Source of the DNA: Herbaspirillum sp. RV1423
GTDB taxonomy: Bacteria > Pseudomonadota > Gammaproteobacteria > Burkholderiales > Burkholderiaceae_D
NCBI RefSeq assembly: GCF_000577615.1
Contig: NZ_CBXX010000026.1
Span: forward strand, 1 to 64,000
Length of the DNA stretch: 64,000 nucleotides
Reading direction: 5' to 3'
Position 1 is the first letter of the stretch, and every line of letters begins with the position of its first letter. Made by a program: the position numbers and the translations under genes. Below are positions 43,319-53,844 of this stretch, one piece after another. The notes under the pieces are model-generated. The model was given only the letters and a program-made list of their open reading frames with translations, was not told the DNA's origin and did no database searches.

Positions 43319-44464
43319 ATGAAAATCGTCCTGCTCGGCGCCGGCCACATCGGCCAAGCCATCGCCCGTCTGCTGCACGCCAGCGGCGACTATGACATCC
43401 TCGCCGCCGACCGCGAGGCTTCCGCGCTCACAGCCATGCATGCGCTCGGCGTGCAGACCGCGCTGGTCGACTTCAACGACCATGACGCCTTGTGCAATCT
43501 GCTGTCCGGCCGCGACGCCTGTCTCAACGCCTTGCCGTACCACATGGCGACCGCCGTGGCCAAGGCGGCCAAGCTGAGCGGCACGCATTATTTCGACCTG
43601 ACCGAGGACGTGCGCGCGACCAGGGCCATCGCCAGACTGGCGGCCGGCGCCGATACCGCCTTCATGCCGCAATGCGGTCTGGCGCCGGGTTTCATCGGCA
43701 TCGCCGCGCATTACCTGACGAGCGGCTTCGACGACATCCACGAAGTGAAGATGCGCGTCGGCGCGCTGCCGGAGTTTCCCACCAACGCGCTGAAGTACAA
43801 CCTCACCTGGAGCGTCGACGGCCTGGTCAACGAGTACTGCCATCCGTGCGAAGCGATCCGCGACGGCAAGATGCAAGACATCCAGCCGCTCGAAGGCCTG
43901 GAACATTTTTCGCTGGACGGCGTCGAGTACGAAGCCTTCAACACCTCGGGCGGACTCGGCACGCTGTGCACCACGCTGTCGGGCCAGGTGCGCAACCTCG
44001 ACTACAAGTCGGTGCGCTATCCCGGCCATCGCAACCTGGTGAAATTCCTGCTGGAAGAACTGCGCCTGCGCGACGATCAGGAACAGCTCAAGTCCATCCT
44101 GCGCAAGTCGGTGCCGGCCACGATGCAGGATGTGGTGCTGGTGTTCGTCACCGTCAGCGGCATGCGCGACGGCATGTACGTACAGGATGTGTTCTCGCGC
44201 AAGATTTTCGCGTCGGCCCACAGCGGCGTGCATGAAAGCGCCATCCAGATCACCACCGCGGCCGGCATCTGCACCGCGCTGGATTTGTTCCGGCAAGGCC
44301 GGCTGCCGTCGCATGGCTTCATCCGGCAAGAGCAGATCACGCTGCCGGATTTCCTCGCCAACCGCTATGGCCGGGTGTATGGCGCGGGCGTGCAGGCGAC
44401 TTTGCAACAACGCCGGCAAGACGTGTCAAACTATGCGGAGAAAGAGGCGGTATTGACCGCCTGA
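43319..44464 (+). CDS. Saccharopine-dehydrogenase-family enzyme (lysine 6-dehydrogenase-like)
   Basis: This 381-residue NAD(P)-dependent oxidoreductase has an N-terminal Rossmann site (LLGAGHIGQAIARLL). The saccharopine dehydrogenase/LysDH catalytic region (about 120-370) contains FMPQCGLAPGFIGIAAHYL and GGLGTLCTTLSG. In bacteria such enzymes oxidise the lysine epsilon-amino group to 2-aminoadipate 6-semialdehyde (cyclising to piperideine-6-carboxylate) or act on related imino acids. The next genes encode a 2-oxoadipate enzyme and an ALDH7, strongly suggesting lysine catabolism. The ATG at 43319 follows AAGGAG; the frame upstream is non-coding. Confidence 0.88.
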   Translation: MKIVLLGAGHIGQAIARLLHASGDYDILAADREASALTAMHALGVQTALVDFNDHDALCNLLSGRDACLNALPYHMATAVAKAAKLSGTHYFDLTEDVRATRAIARLAAGADTAFMPQCGLAPGFIGIAAHYLTSGFDDIHEVKMRVGALPEFPTNALKYNLTWSVDGLVNEYCHPCEAIRDGKMQDIQPLEGLEHFSLDGVEYEAFNTSGGLGTLCTTLSGQVRNLDYKSVRYPGHRNLVKFLLEELRLRDDQEQLKSILRKSVPATMQDVVLVFVTVSGMRDGMYVQDVFSRKIFASAHSGVHESAIQITTAAGICTALDLFRQGRLPSHGFIRQEQITLPDFLANRYGRVYGAGVQATLQQRRQDVSNYAEKEAVLTA

Positions 44465-44480
44465 CCGACCCGGAGGAACC

Positions 44481-45509
44481 ATGGACACCAACCTGAACAA
44501 GCTGCTGGAACAGGTACGCGGCGCGGACACCGCCGCGCGCCTTTTTCGCATGCTGCACATCCCCGTCGGCGCGCTGAAGCCTGTCGGGCCGACGGTAACC
44601 CGCCTGGAACTGGCGCAGGCGCTCAACATGCTGCTGTTCGACAAGCTGCTGCACGAGGTGCCGGAAGGCGCCGCCTACGTCGCCGATGCGGTGCGCGACG
44701 GCCGCAAGATCTGTTTCGACCACGGCGCCCTGCGCACCGTGCTTGGCGCGCAGACCGGCGCGCTGCCGTCGGGCGAAGCTGCCTTCACGCGCTTGCTGCT
44801 GCCGCTCGGCTACCAATTCGTCGGCCTCTATCCGCTCGACCGCATCAACATGACCGGACGCGTCTACGCGCATGCGGACGATGCCGAGGGCATTGCGCAG
44901 TTCTTCGTCAGCGAACTGCACCCGGAACGTTTTTCCGCAGACTTTCAACACGTCGTCGCGCGCGTGCTGTCGACTTCAACCGATCCGCTCGATGCGCGCA
45001 GCAAGGCGGCGCTGGACCAATTGCAACAGCACGCAAGCCTGCCTTTCGACGAGGCCGCCGCCTTGCTGCCCGCCATGCTGGGATGCTTTGAACGCCAGCA
45101 TGCGTTGCCGACGCTGGCGGAATACGAAAGCCTGTTGCAGGAATCGTCCGAAATGGCCTGGATCGCCACCGAAGGCAATGTCTTCAACCACGCCACCGAC
45201 CGCGTCGACGACGTCGAGCAACTCGCGCAAATCCAGCGCGATCTCGGCCGCCCGATGAAGGACAAGATCGAAGTCTCGCGCAACGGCCGCGTGCGCCAGA
45301 CCGCCTTCCGCGCCACCACCGTCGTGCGCGAAATGGCCGACACAGATGGCAAGCCGGTGGCGCGCAAGGTGCCGGGATCGTTTTACGAATTCATCTCGCG
45401 CGACCGCTACGTCGACGAGGACGCGCACCGCGAGCGGCTCGATCTGACGTTCGACAGCGGCAACGCACAGGGCATTTTCAAAATGACGGCGGGCGTTCCC
45501 GCCGCCTGA
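44481..45509 (+). CDS. DUF1338 protein, 2-oxoadipate dioxygenase/decarboxylase-like (HglS family)
   Basis: This 342-residue member of the DUF1338 family has, as founding activity (HglS), the Fe(II)-dependent conversion of 2-oxoadipate to 2-hydroxyglutarate in lysine catabolism. Candidate metal ligands are His81 (KICFDHGALRT) and the His of FNHATDRV (about 236), with a downstream Glu. RNGRVRQTAFRA is a family hallmark. It is shorter than Pseudomonas HglS (464 residues), like the compact plant and bacterial forms. It starts 17 nt after the dehydrogenase stop with a strong GGAGGA ribosome site. An aminotransferase linking 2-aminoadipate to 2-oxoadipate is not seen nearby. Confidence 0.85.
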   Translation: MDTNLNKLLEQVRGADTAARLFRMLHIPVGALKPVGPTVTRLELAQALNMLLFDKLLHEVPEGAAYVADAVRDGRKICFDHGALRTVLGAQTGALPSGEAAFTRLLLPLGYQFVGLYPLDRINMTGRVYAHADDAEGIAQFFVSELHPERFSADFQHVVARVLSTSTDPLDARSKAALDQLQQHASLPFDEAAALLPAMLGCFERQHALPTLAEYESLLQESSEMAWIATEGNVFNHATDRVDDVEQLAQIQRDLGRPMKDKIEVSRNGRVRQTAFRATTVVREMADTDGKPVARKVPGSFYEFISRDRYVDEDAHRERLDLTFDSGNAQGIFKMTAGVPAA

Positions 45510-45536
45510 TATCCGATAACACGATAAGGATCCAAG

Positions 45537-47054
45537 ATGGACATCGCTTCCCTCTACGCCGAACTGGGTGTCGACCTCGCCGCCCAGTCGGGTCCCGACC
45601 TGCACATCCGCTCGCCGCGCGACGGCGCCACGCTGGCCTTGCTGCGCAATCACAGCGAACAGGAAGTGCAGCAGACCATCGCCGCCGCCCACGCGGCGTC
45701 GCAGGCCTGGCGCCAGGTGCCGGCGCCGGTGCGCGGCGAACTGGTGCGCCTGCTCGGCGAAGTCCTGCGCGAGAAGCGCGAGGCGCTCGGCCTGCTGGTG
45801 TCGCTGGAAGCCGGCAAGATCCGTTCCGAAGGCATCGGCGAAGTGCAGGAGATGATCGACATCTGCGACTTCGCGGTCGGCCTGTCGCGCCAGTTACACG
45901 GCCTGACGATCGCCTCCGAGCGTCCCGGCCACCGCATGATGGAAACCTGGCATCCGCTGGGCGTGTGCGGCGTCATCACCGCCTTCAATTTCCCGGTTGC
46001 GGTGTGGGCATGGAATGCGGCGCTGGCGCTGGTGTGCGGCAACAGCGTGGTATGGAAGCCGTCCGAAAAAACCCCGGTCACCGCGCTGGCGGTACAGGCG
46101 CTGATGCAACAGGCGGCGGCGCGCATGGAACAACAACGTCCCGGCACCGTCCCCGCTGCGCTGTGCGGACTGCTCATCGGCGGCGCCCAGGCCGGCGCCG
46201 CGCTGTCCGCTTCGCCCGACATTGCGCTGGTCAGCGCCACCGGCAGCGTGGCGATGGGCCGCAAGGTCGCCGTGACGGTCGCGCAGCGGCTGGGACGCAG
46301 CCTGCTGGAACTGGGCGGCAATAACGCCATGATCGTCGCGCCGACGGCCGACCTCGACCTGGCCTTGCGCGCCATCGTGTTCTCGGCCGTCGGCACGGCC
46401 GGGCAGCGCTGCACCAGCCTGCGCCGCGTATTCATCCATCGCAGCCTGTTCGACAAGCTGTGCGGCGACATCGAGCGCGTGTACGCCGACATCCGCGTCG
46501 GCGATCCGCTGGAGGCCGACACGCTGGTCGGCCCGCTGATCGACGGCGCCGCCTACGACCACATGCAGCAGGCGCTGGCGCAAGCGCAAAAGGAGGGCGG
46601 CCACGTCAAAGGCGGCGAACGCGTGACGGCATTCGGCGGCGACCACGCGCATTACGTGCGCCCGGCGCTGGTGCGCATGCCGCGCCAGAGCGCGGTGATG
46701 CATCGCGAGACGTTCGCGCCGATTCTCTACGCCGTGGCGTATGACGAGTTCGAGGAAGCGATTGCGCTCAACAACGCCGTGCCGCAAGGCTTGTCGTCGG
46801 CGATCTTCACCAACGACATGCGCGAGAGCGAGCTGTTCATGTCGGCGCAGGGCAGCGATTGCGGCCTGGCCAACGTCAACATCGGCACCAGCGGCGCGGA
46901 AATCGGCGGCGCCTTCGGCGGTGAAAAGAAAACCGGCGGCGGCCGCGAATCCGGCTCGGACGCGTGGAAAAACTACATGCGCCGCGCCACCAACACCATC
47001 AACTACAGCCGCGTGCTGCCGCTGGCGCAAGGCGTGCGGTTTGACATCGGTTAA
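45537..47054 (+). CDS. amaB: ALDH7-family L-aminoadipate-semialdehyde (piperideine-6-carboxylate) dehydrogenase
   Basis: This 505-residue ALDH7 (antiquitin/AmaB) enzyme oxidises 2-aminoadipate 6-semialdehyde to 2-aminoadipate with NAD. The active site is intact: Asn151 in AFNFPV, Glu258 in LELGGNN, and Cys292 in GTAGQRCTSLRR. The C-terminal GGEKKTGGGRESGSDAWKNY is diagnostic of the AASADH branch. It follows the DUF1338 gene by about 27 nt (ribosome site AAGGAT). It supplies the substrate for an aminotransferase that precedes the DUF1338 step, so the three genes make a nearly complete lysine-to-2-hydroxyglutarate route. Confidence 0.93.
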   Translation: MDIASLYAELGVDLAAQSGPDLHIRSPRDGATLALLRNHSEQEVQQTIAAAHAASQAWRQVPAPVRGELVRLLGEVLREKREALGLLVSLEAGKIRSEGIGEVQEMIDICDFAVGLSRQLHGLTIASERPGHRMMETWHPLGVCGVITAFNFPVAVWAWNAALALVCGNSVVWKPSEKTPVTALAVQALMQQAAARMEQQRPGTVPAALCGLLIGGAQAGAALSASPDIALVSATGSVAMGRKVAVTVAQRLGRSLLELGGNNAMIVAPTADLDLALRAIVFSAVGTAGQRCTSLRRVFIHRSLFDKLCGDIERVYADIRVGDPLEADTLVGPLIDGAAYDHMQQALAQAQKEGGHVKGGERVTAFGGDHAHYVRPALVRMPRQSAVMHRETFAPILYAVAYDEFEEAIALNNAVPQGLSSAIFTNDMRESELFMSAQGSDCGLANVNIGTSGAEIGGAFGGEKKTGGGRESGSDAWKNYMRRATNTINYSRVLPLAQGVRFDIG

Positions 47055-47096
47055 AAGGCGCGACCGACGCGACGACGGCCGAAGAGAAGAAGACAG

Positions 47097-48350
47097 ATGA
47101 TCAGCCTTACCGAGCACGACCAGAAAATGCTGAGTGGAGATCAGGGTGAAGCATGTGTATTGGCGATGCGCATATTGACACGCTCCGCTTCGCTGATGGG
47201 CGCCAGGTCGCTTGTGGATATCACGAGCGCGCATATTGACGGCTGCCTTTACCACGGACAGGCCAGTCTTGATTTCGTGGACCGGCTGGTTTCCGGCGGC
47301 GGCAAGGTTGCGGTTCCCACGACCTTGAACGTCGGTTCCATCGACTTGATTCACCCTGAGTTGTTCAAGGGCGATCGCGCCTTAAAAACTGCAGGGACGC
47401 GCCTGATGGAGGCGCACGCCGAACTGGGATGCGAACCCAGTTTTACTTGCGCGCCTTATCAGTTGAAGAATCGTCCCGTATTTGGCCAGCAGATTGCGTG
47501 GGCGGAATCGAACGCCATTGTTTTCGCGAATTCCGTTCTGGGCGCGAGGACAAACCGCTATGGAGATTTTATCGATCTCTGCGCCGCGATAACGGGAAGA
47601 GCGCCGTACTGCGGGTTGCATCTCAGTGAGAATCGGCACGCGGACATCCTTTTCGAGGTCGTCGATTTTCCCGAGAAAAAGGAAAGCCGGGACATTTATT
47701 ATGCCCTTCTCGGCTTCCTGATCGGCAAGCAGGCCGCCGGCCGGATTCCGGCGATACGCGGGCTGCCGCTCGATACCTCAGAGGATGAGTTGAAAGCGCT
47801 GGGAGCGGCCTCCGCCTCAAGCGGGTCTGTCGCGATGTTCCATGCGATCGGCATTACGCCGGAAGCGAGCGACCTGGAGACCGCATTCGGCGGCCGGCGA
47901 CCGGGCGAAGTCATTACCTTGGATTTGCGTGATCTGTCCGATGCGCGAACAGCGCTGAGCAAAGGACGTCCAGGCGAAAAACTGGCGGCGGTCAGTGTCG
48001 GCACGCCGCATTTTTCCCTCGATGAGTTTTCTATTCTCGGCTCCTATCTGGATTTGATGGAGAAACCTTTCAAAGTCGATTTCTATGTCAACACGAGCCG
48101 GTTTATCTTGTGGCAGCTCAAAGAAAACGGTCTGGCGGAAAAATTGCAGCGACGCGGGGTAACCATTGTCACCGACACATGCACGTATATCACGCCGATC
48201 ATGAATGACATCTCCGGTCTCGTGATGACAAACTCCGGAAAATGGGCGCATTACGCACCGGCCAATATTGGCGTGAGCGTCGCCTTCGGCACCTTGTGGG
48301 AATGCGTCGCTTCCGCCGGTTACGGCGAGGTATGGTTCGATGGACAGTAA
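47097..48350 (+). CDS. Aconitase X, catalytic (large) subunit
   Basis: This 417-residue AcnX-type dehydratase has the motifs TSAHIDGCLYHG and AWAESNAIVFANSVLGARTN (about 135-152), plus three well-separated cysteines suited to an Fe-S cluster: Cys118 (SFTCAPY), Cys172 (PYCGLHLSEN) and one near 357 (VTDTCTYITP). Two-polypeptide bacterial AcnX enzymes dehydrate cis-3-hydroxy-L-proline to 1-pyrroline-2-carboxylate. The small subunit gene overlaps its end by 11 nt. Base composition looks less GC-rich than the preceding lysine genes, suggesting separate origin. No 1-pyrroline-2-carboxylate reductase gene is nearby. Confidence 0.92.
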   Translation: MISLTEHDQKMLSGDQGEACVLAMRILTRSASLMGARSLVDITSAHIDGCLYHGQASLDFVDRLVSGGGKVAVPTTLNVGSIDLIHPELFKGDRALKTAGTRLMEAHAELGCEPSFTCAPYQLKNRPVFGQQIAWAESNAIVFANSVLGARTNRYGDFIDLCAAITGRAPYCGLHLSENRHADILFEVVDFPEKKESRDIYYALLGFLIGKQAAGRIPAIRGLPLDTSEDELKALGAASASSGSVAMFHAIGITPEASDLETAFGGRRPGEVITLDLRDLSDARTALSKGRPGEKLAAVSVGTPHFSLDEFSILGSYLDLMEKPFKVDFYVNTSRFILWQLKENGLAEKLQRRGVTIVTDTCTYITPIMNDISGLVMTNSGKWAHYAPANIGVSVAFGTLWECVASAGYGEVWFDGQ

Positions 48351-48789
48351 ATCCTTGCGTTTGGACGGACAATCCGTCGTATCCGGGCATGGCGAAGGCA
48401 TGCTGTTGGTACTCGACGAGCCACTGAGCTTCTGGGGCGGCGTGAACGCGGAAACCGGAGAGATTATTCAGCAGGACCATCCGCAACGCGGAGCGCTGCT
48501 GCGCGACCGCGTCATGGTCATGGCCAGGGCCAAAGGTTCTTCTTCAAGCAGCAGCGTCCTGGCCGAACTGGTGCGAAATGGGAATGCGCCGGCCGCGATC
48601 GTCATGCGCGCGGCGGATTTGATCGTCGCTTTGGGCAGCATCGTTGCGTCGGAACTGTATGCAAGGAATCTGCCCATCGTGGCATTGTCGGACGCTAACT
48701 GGCTATACCTGCTTAAGTCCGATCGAGACTGCTTTGCCGAAGTCATTTCCGACGGCAAGCAATCCACGATCATCGTCAGTCCCGTCTGA
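48340..48789 (+). CDS. Aconitase X, swivel (small) subunit
   Basis: This 149-residue partner of the preceding subunit corresponds to the DUF126 swivel domain. It contains HPQRGALLRDRVMVMARAKG followed by a serine-rich loop GSSSSSSVLAEL (about 67-78), which supplies active-site residues in the AcnX family, and IVMRAADLIVALGSIVASEL. Large and small subunits must combine for activity. The ATG at 48340 overlaps the large-subunit end, giving coupled translation. A strong terminator follows about 75 nt downstream, closing the operon. Confidence 0.92.
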   Translation: MDSKSLRLDGQSVVSGHGEGMLLVLDEPLSFWGGVNAETGEIIQQDHPQRGALLRDRVMVMARAKGSSSSSSVLAELVRNGNAPAAIVMRAADLIVALGSIVASELYARNLPIVALSDANWLYLLKSDRDCFAEVISDGKQSTIIVSPV

Positions 48790-48865
48790 AAAATCCGGCC
48801 TTGCTCTCGCGCGATTGCGCAATGCGTCCCGATCTTGAGTTTTTCGACAACTGCTTCCCAATGAA

Positions 48866-48899
48866 AACCGGCCTGCATCACTGCAGGCCGGTTCTTTTT
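48866..48899 (+). terminator. Rho-independent terminator (probably bidirectional) after the aconitase X genes
   Basis: Perfect 12-bp arms (48866-48877 and 48882-48893) enclose the loop TCAC; on the plus strand CTTTTTC follows, and on the minus strand TTTTC. It separates the aconitase X operon from the convergent xenA gene. Confidence 0.88.
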
Positions 48900-48927
48900 C
48901 AATGCTCGTGCGGCGTGTATTAGTAAC

Positions 48928-50016
48928 TTAGTAGCGTTCGAGCCAGTGCGCATAAGGCGCGGGCAAAGTCCACGACGCGCGTTCAACGCCCAACTCCTTG
49001 GCGGCGAAGTACGCCCAGTGCGGATTGGCCAGATGCGCCCGGCCCACCATCACCACATCAAGCTGCTGCTCTTTCACGACCCGCTCGGCGATCTCCGGCG
49101 TACCGAAACCCCAGGCCGACGAGACCGGAACGCCCGCCTCGCGGCGCACTCGCTCGGCCACCGGCCCCAGGAAAGCCGGTCCCCAAGGAATGGATGTTCC
49201 AGGAATCGTGAAACCCACGCTGACGCTGATCATGTCCATGCCGGCCGTCTTGAACCGGGCCACAAGACCGATTGACTCCAGCAAGGTCTGCTCGTCGCGG
49301 CCGTCGTATTCGAGCACGCCGAAACGTACCGTCAGCGGCAGGTTTTCGGGCCACACTTCACGCACTGCCTTCAAGGTCTCCAATAAAAACCGGCCACGGT
49401 TCTCGGCGCTGCCGCCATAGATGTCATCGCGTTGATTTGAATGCGCGGAAAAAAAGCTCTGCGCCAGATAGCCGTGCGCAAAATGCAGTTCCAGCCATTC
49501 AAAGCCGGCTTCTCGCGCACGCAAGGCCGCGTCGACGAAGTTTTGACGCACGCGGGCGATATCGTCCAGCGTCATCGCTCGCGGCAGCTTCGGCAAACCC
49601 GCGCCGTAGGCGATCGCCGATGGCGCAATGGTCTGCCAGCCGCGTGCATCATCTTCGGCGATGTGGTCGTCGCCTTCCCATGGCAAGTTGGCGCTGGCTT
49701 TGCGTCCGGCATGGCCGATCTGGATGCCCGGCACCGAACCGGCCGCCTTGATCGCCCGCACCACCGGCGCGAATGCCTGCGCCAGTTCCTCGGACCAGAT
49801 CCCGGCACAGCCCGGTGTGATGCGTCCTTCGGGCGCGACCGCCGTCGCCTCGACAATCACCAGTCCGGCGCCGCCGCGCGCCATGCTGGCGTAGTGCGAC
49901 AGATGCCAGTCATTGATCCGTCCATCGACGGCCTGGTATTGACACATCGGCGGCACCGCGATGCGATTGCGTAACGTGACGTCTTTGAGTTTGAACGGCT
50001 GGAATAATGCGGGCAT
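48928..50016 (-). CDS. xenA: Xenobiotic reductase A, Old Yellow Enzyme family
   Basis: This 362-residue FMN-dependent NAD(P)H enzyme reduces activated C=C bonds, quinones and nitro compounds. It matches Pseudomonas XenA at every diagnostic position: Cys25 and Tyr27 (PPMCQY), His178/His181 and Tyr183 (ELHFAHGY), Trp302 (SAWGF) and Trp358 (AHWLERY). Class III OYE enzymes like this form dimers whose C-terminal Trp/Arg reach the neighbour's active site. It is probably induced by electrophiles via the divergently encoded ArsR-type regulator; a palindrome lies between the two genes. Confidence 0.96.
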   Translation of the reverse strand: MPALFQPFKLKDVTLRNRIAVPPMCQYQAVDGRINDWHLSHYASMARGGAGLVIVEATAVAPEGRITPGCAGIWSEELAQAFAPVVRAIKAAGSVPGIQIGHAGRKASANLPWEGDDHIAEDDARGWQTIAPSAIAYGAGLPKLPRAMTLDDIARVRQNFVDAALRAREAGFEWLELHFAHGYLAQSFFSAHSNQRDDIYGGSAENRGRFLLETLKAVREVWPENLPLTVRFGVLEYDGRDEQTLLESIGLVARFKTAGMDMISVSVGFTIPGTSIPWGPAFLGPVAERVRREAGVPVSSAWGFGTPEIAERVVKEQQLDVVMVGRAHLANPHWAYFAAKELGVERASWTLPAPYAHWLERY

Positions 50017-50052
50017 AGAGACCTTTGCAAATGGTTGAATTTCTGCTCTTTA

Positions 50053-50070
50053 GTTCGAATATATACGAAC
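50053..50070. promoter_or_regulatory. Palindrome in the xenA/arsR-type divergent promoter
   Basis: Arms GTTCG (50053-50057) and CGAAC (50066-50070) surround the AT-only core AATATATA. It is about 37 bp from the xenA start and 30 bp from the regulator start, ideally placed for a dimeric ArsR-type repressor to control both genes. Confidence 0.55.
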
Positions 50071-50099
50071 AATAGAACAAGTATAACCCAAGGTGTATC

Positions 50100-50417
50100 A
50101 TGCCGCTTATGCGTCCCTACAAACATCCTGCTCCCAGCGAACTCGCCCTCGAACGCGTGCTCTACGCCTTGAGCGATTCGATTCGTCTGGACATCGTCCG
50201 GCACCTGTCTCGCGTGGAAGCCGCGACTTGCGGTGAATTGGACGGCGGGCGCCCGAAGTCCACCGTCTCGCATCATTTCAAGGTATTGCGAGAGGCCGGA
50301 CTGGTCTTGACCGAAACGACCGGCACCACGCACGTCAACCGGCTGCGCCGCGCAGACGTCGAAAGCCGCTTTCCCGGCTTGCTGACGGCAATATTGAATC
50401 AGCAAACACCCGAGTAA
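50100..50417 (+). CDS. ArsR-type winged-helix transcriptional regulator
   Basis: This 105-residue single-domain DNA-binding protein of the ArsR superfamily has ALSDSIRLDIVRHLSRVEAATCGEL, then the recognition helix segment STVSHHFKVLREAGLV, and a wing ending in the thread TTGTTHVNRLRRADVESRFPG. It has one cysteine (Cys42 in ATCGEL) but no ELCVCDL metal site, so it is not a metal sensor of the classic type; redox or electrophile sensing via the cysteine is possible. Divergent from xenA across an 83-bp gap containing a palindrome. Confidence 0.9.
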   Translation: MPLMRPYKHPAPSELALERVLYALSDSIRLDIVRHLSRVEAATCGELDGGRPKSTVSHHFKVLREAGLVLTETTGTTHVNRLRRADVESRFPGLLTAILNQQTPE

Positions 50418-50453
50418 TAGCAAGGAAGCGCCAGCCATACCGGCCTGAGTGCT

Positions 50454-52780
<2,327 letters not shown>

Positions 52781-52893
52781 CTATTTTGTTGAGTAACTGC
52801 TCATTCGGCAATTCTTACGGGTGGCGTCATCTCTCTCGATGATCAATACACTTTAATGAATAAGGAGTCATTTGATTAGACCGTATAATCTGC

Positions 52894-52916
52894 ATAAACC
52901 TATAAGTAAGGCTTAT
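52894..52916. promoter_or_regulatory. Inverted repeat before the lysR gene (LysR box candidate)
   Basis: ATAAACC (52894-52900) and GGCTTAT (52910-52916) form an inverted repeat with one mismatch and a 9-bp spacer. It ends two bases before the lysR start codon and lies in the divergent gap with the aldo/keto reductase, suited to autoregulation. Confidence 0.4.
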
Positions 52917-52918
52917 CA

Positions 52919-53815
52919 ATGGCGCATGAGAATTTAAATGATTTGCTGGCCTTTATCGCAGTCGCACGGGAAAGAAGTTTCACCAAAGCCGCGGCGCAAC
53001 TTGGCATATCCCAATCGGCGTTGAGCCAGACGGTCAGGGGGTTGGAGGCCAGGTTGGGCATTCGCTTGCTGACCCGGACCACCCGAAGCGTTGCCCCGAC
53101 CGAAGCAGGCGAACGCCTGATGTTGACCATCGCGCCACGGCTTGAGGAAGTCGAGAATGAACTGGCGGCGCTGAGCGAACTGCGCGATAAGCCATCGGGC
53201 ACCATTCGGCTTACGGCCTCGGAGCATGCGTCCAACTCCATCCTCATGCCAAAACTGGCCGGCCTGCTACCCGACTATCCTGACGTCAGAGTGGAAATCA
53301 ATTCGGAAAACAGGCTGATCGATATCGTGGAGCAACGGTACGACGCGGGCGTGCGGCTTGGCGAGCAGGTTGCCAAGGACATGATCGCCGTTCGCATCGG
53401 GCCTGACGTACGCATGGTTCTTGTCGGCTCCCCCTTGTACTTTGACAAGCGACCGCCGCCTAAGACGCCTCAGGAGTTGACAGAACATCTGTGTATCAAT
53501 CTGCGCTTGCCGACCTTGGGCGGCTTATATGCCTGGGAGCTCAAGAAAGGCAAGCGCGAATTGAATGTCAGGGTGGACGGCCAGCTCGTCGTCAATGGCG
53601 TTTCCCAGTTGCTTAATGCCGCACTGTCCGGACTGGGCTTGGCCTTCATGTTGGAGGATGTGGTTCGCGAGCCCGTCGCGAAAGGCTTGCTCAAACCGGT
53701 TCTTGAAGACTGGTGGCCGACCTTTTCAGGGTATCACCTGTATTATCCTAGCCGCCGCCAGCCTTCACCGGCATTCGCATTGCTGGTGGATACATTGCGA
53801 TATGAAGGTCGGTAA
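52919..53815 (+). CDS. LysR-family regulator
   Basis: This 298-residue regulator has an N-terminal winged helix-turn-helix (about 5-65, FTKAAAQLGISQSALSQTVR) and a C-terminal two-lobe effector domain (about 92-298). The sequence resembles the CrgA/AaeR-like branch that controls divergent oxidoreductase genes. It probably activates the aldo/keto reductase on the opposite strand in response to an aldehyde, quinone or similar effector; the effector is unknown. Confidence 0.93.
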   Translation: MAHENLNDLLAFIAVARERSFTKAAAQLGISQSALSQTVRGLEARLGIRLLTRTTRSVAPTEAGERLMLTIAPRLEEVENELAALSELRDKPSGTIRLTASEHASNSILMPKLAGLLPDYPDVRVEINSENRLIDIVEQRYDAGVRLGEQVAKDMIAVRIGPDVRMVLVGSPLYFDKRPPPKTPQELTEHLCINLRLPTLGGLYAWELKKGKRELNVRVDGQLVVNGVSQLLNAALSGLGLAFMLEDVVREPVAKGLLKPVLEDWWPTFSGYHLYYPSRRQPSPAFALLVDTLRYEGR

Positions 53816-53844
53816 GGATCGTCGCCCCCACCCGTCGCCATGTC

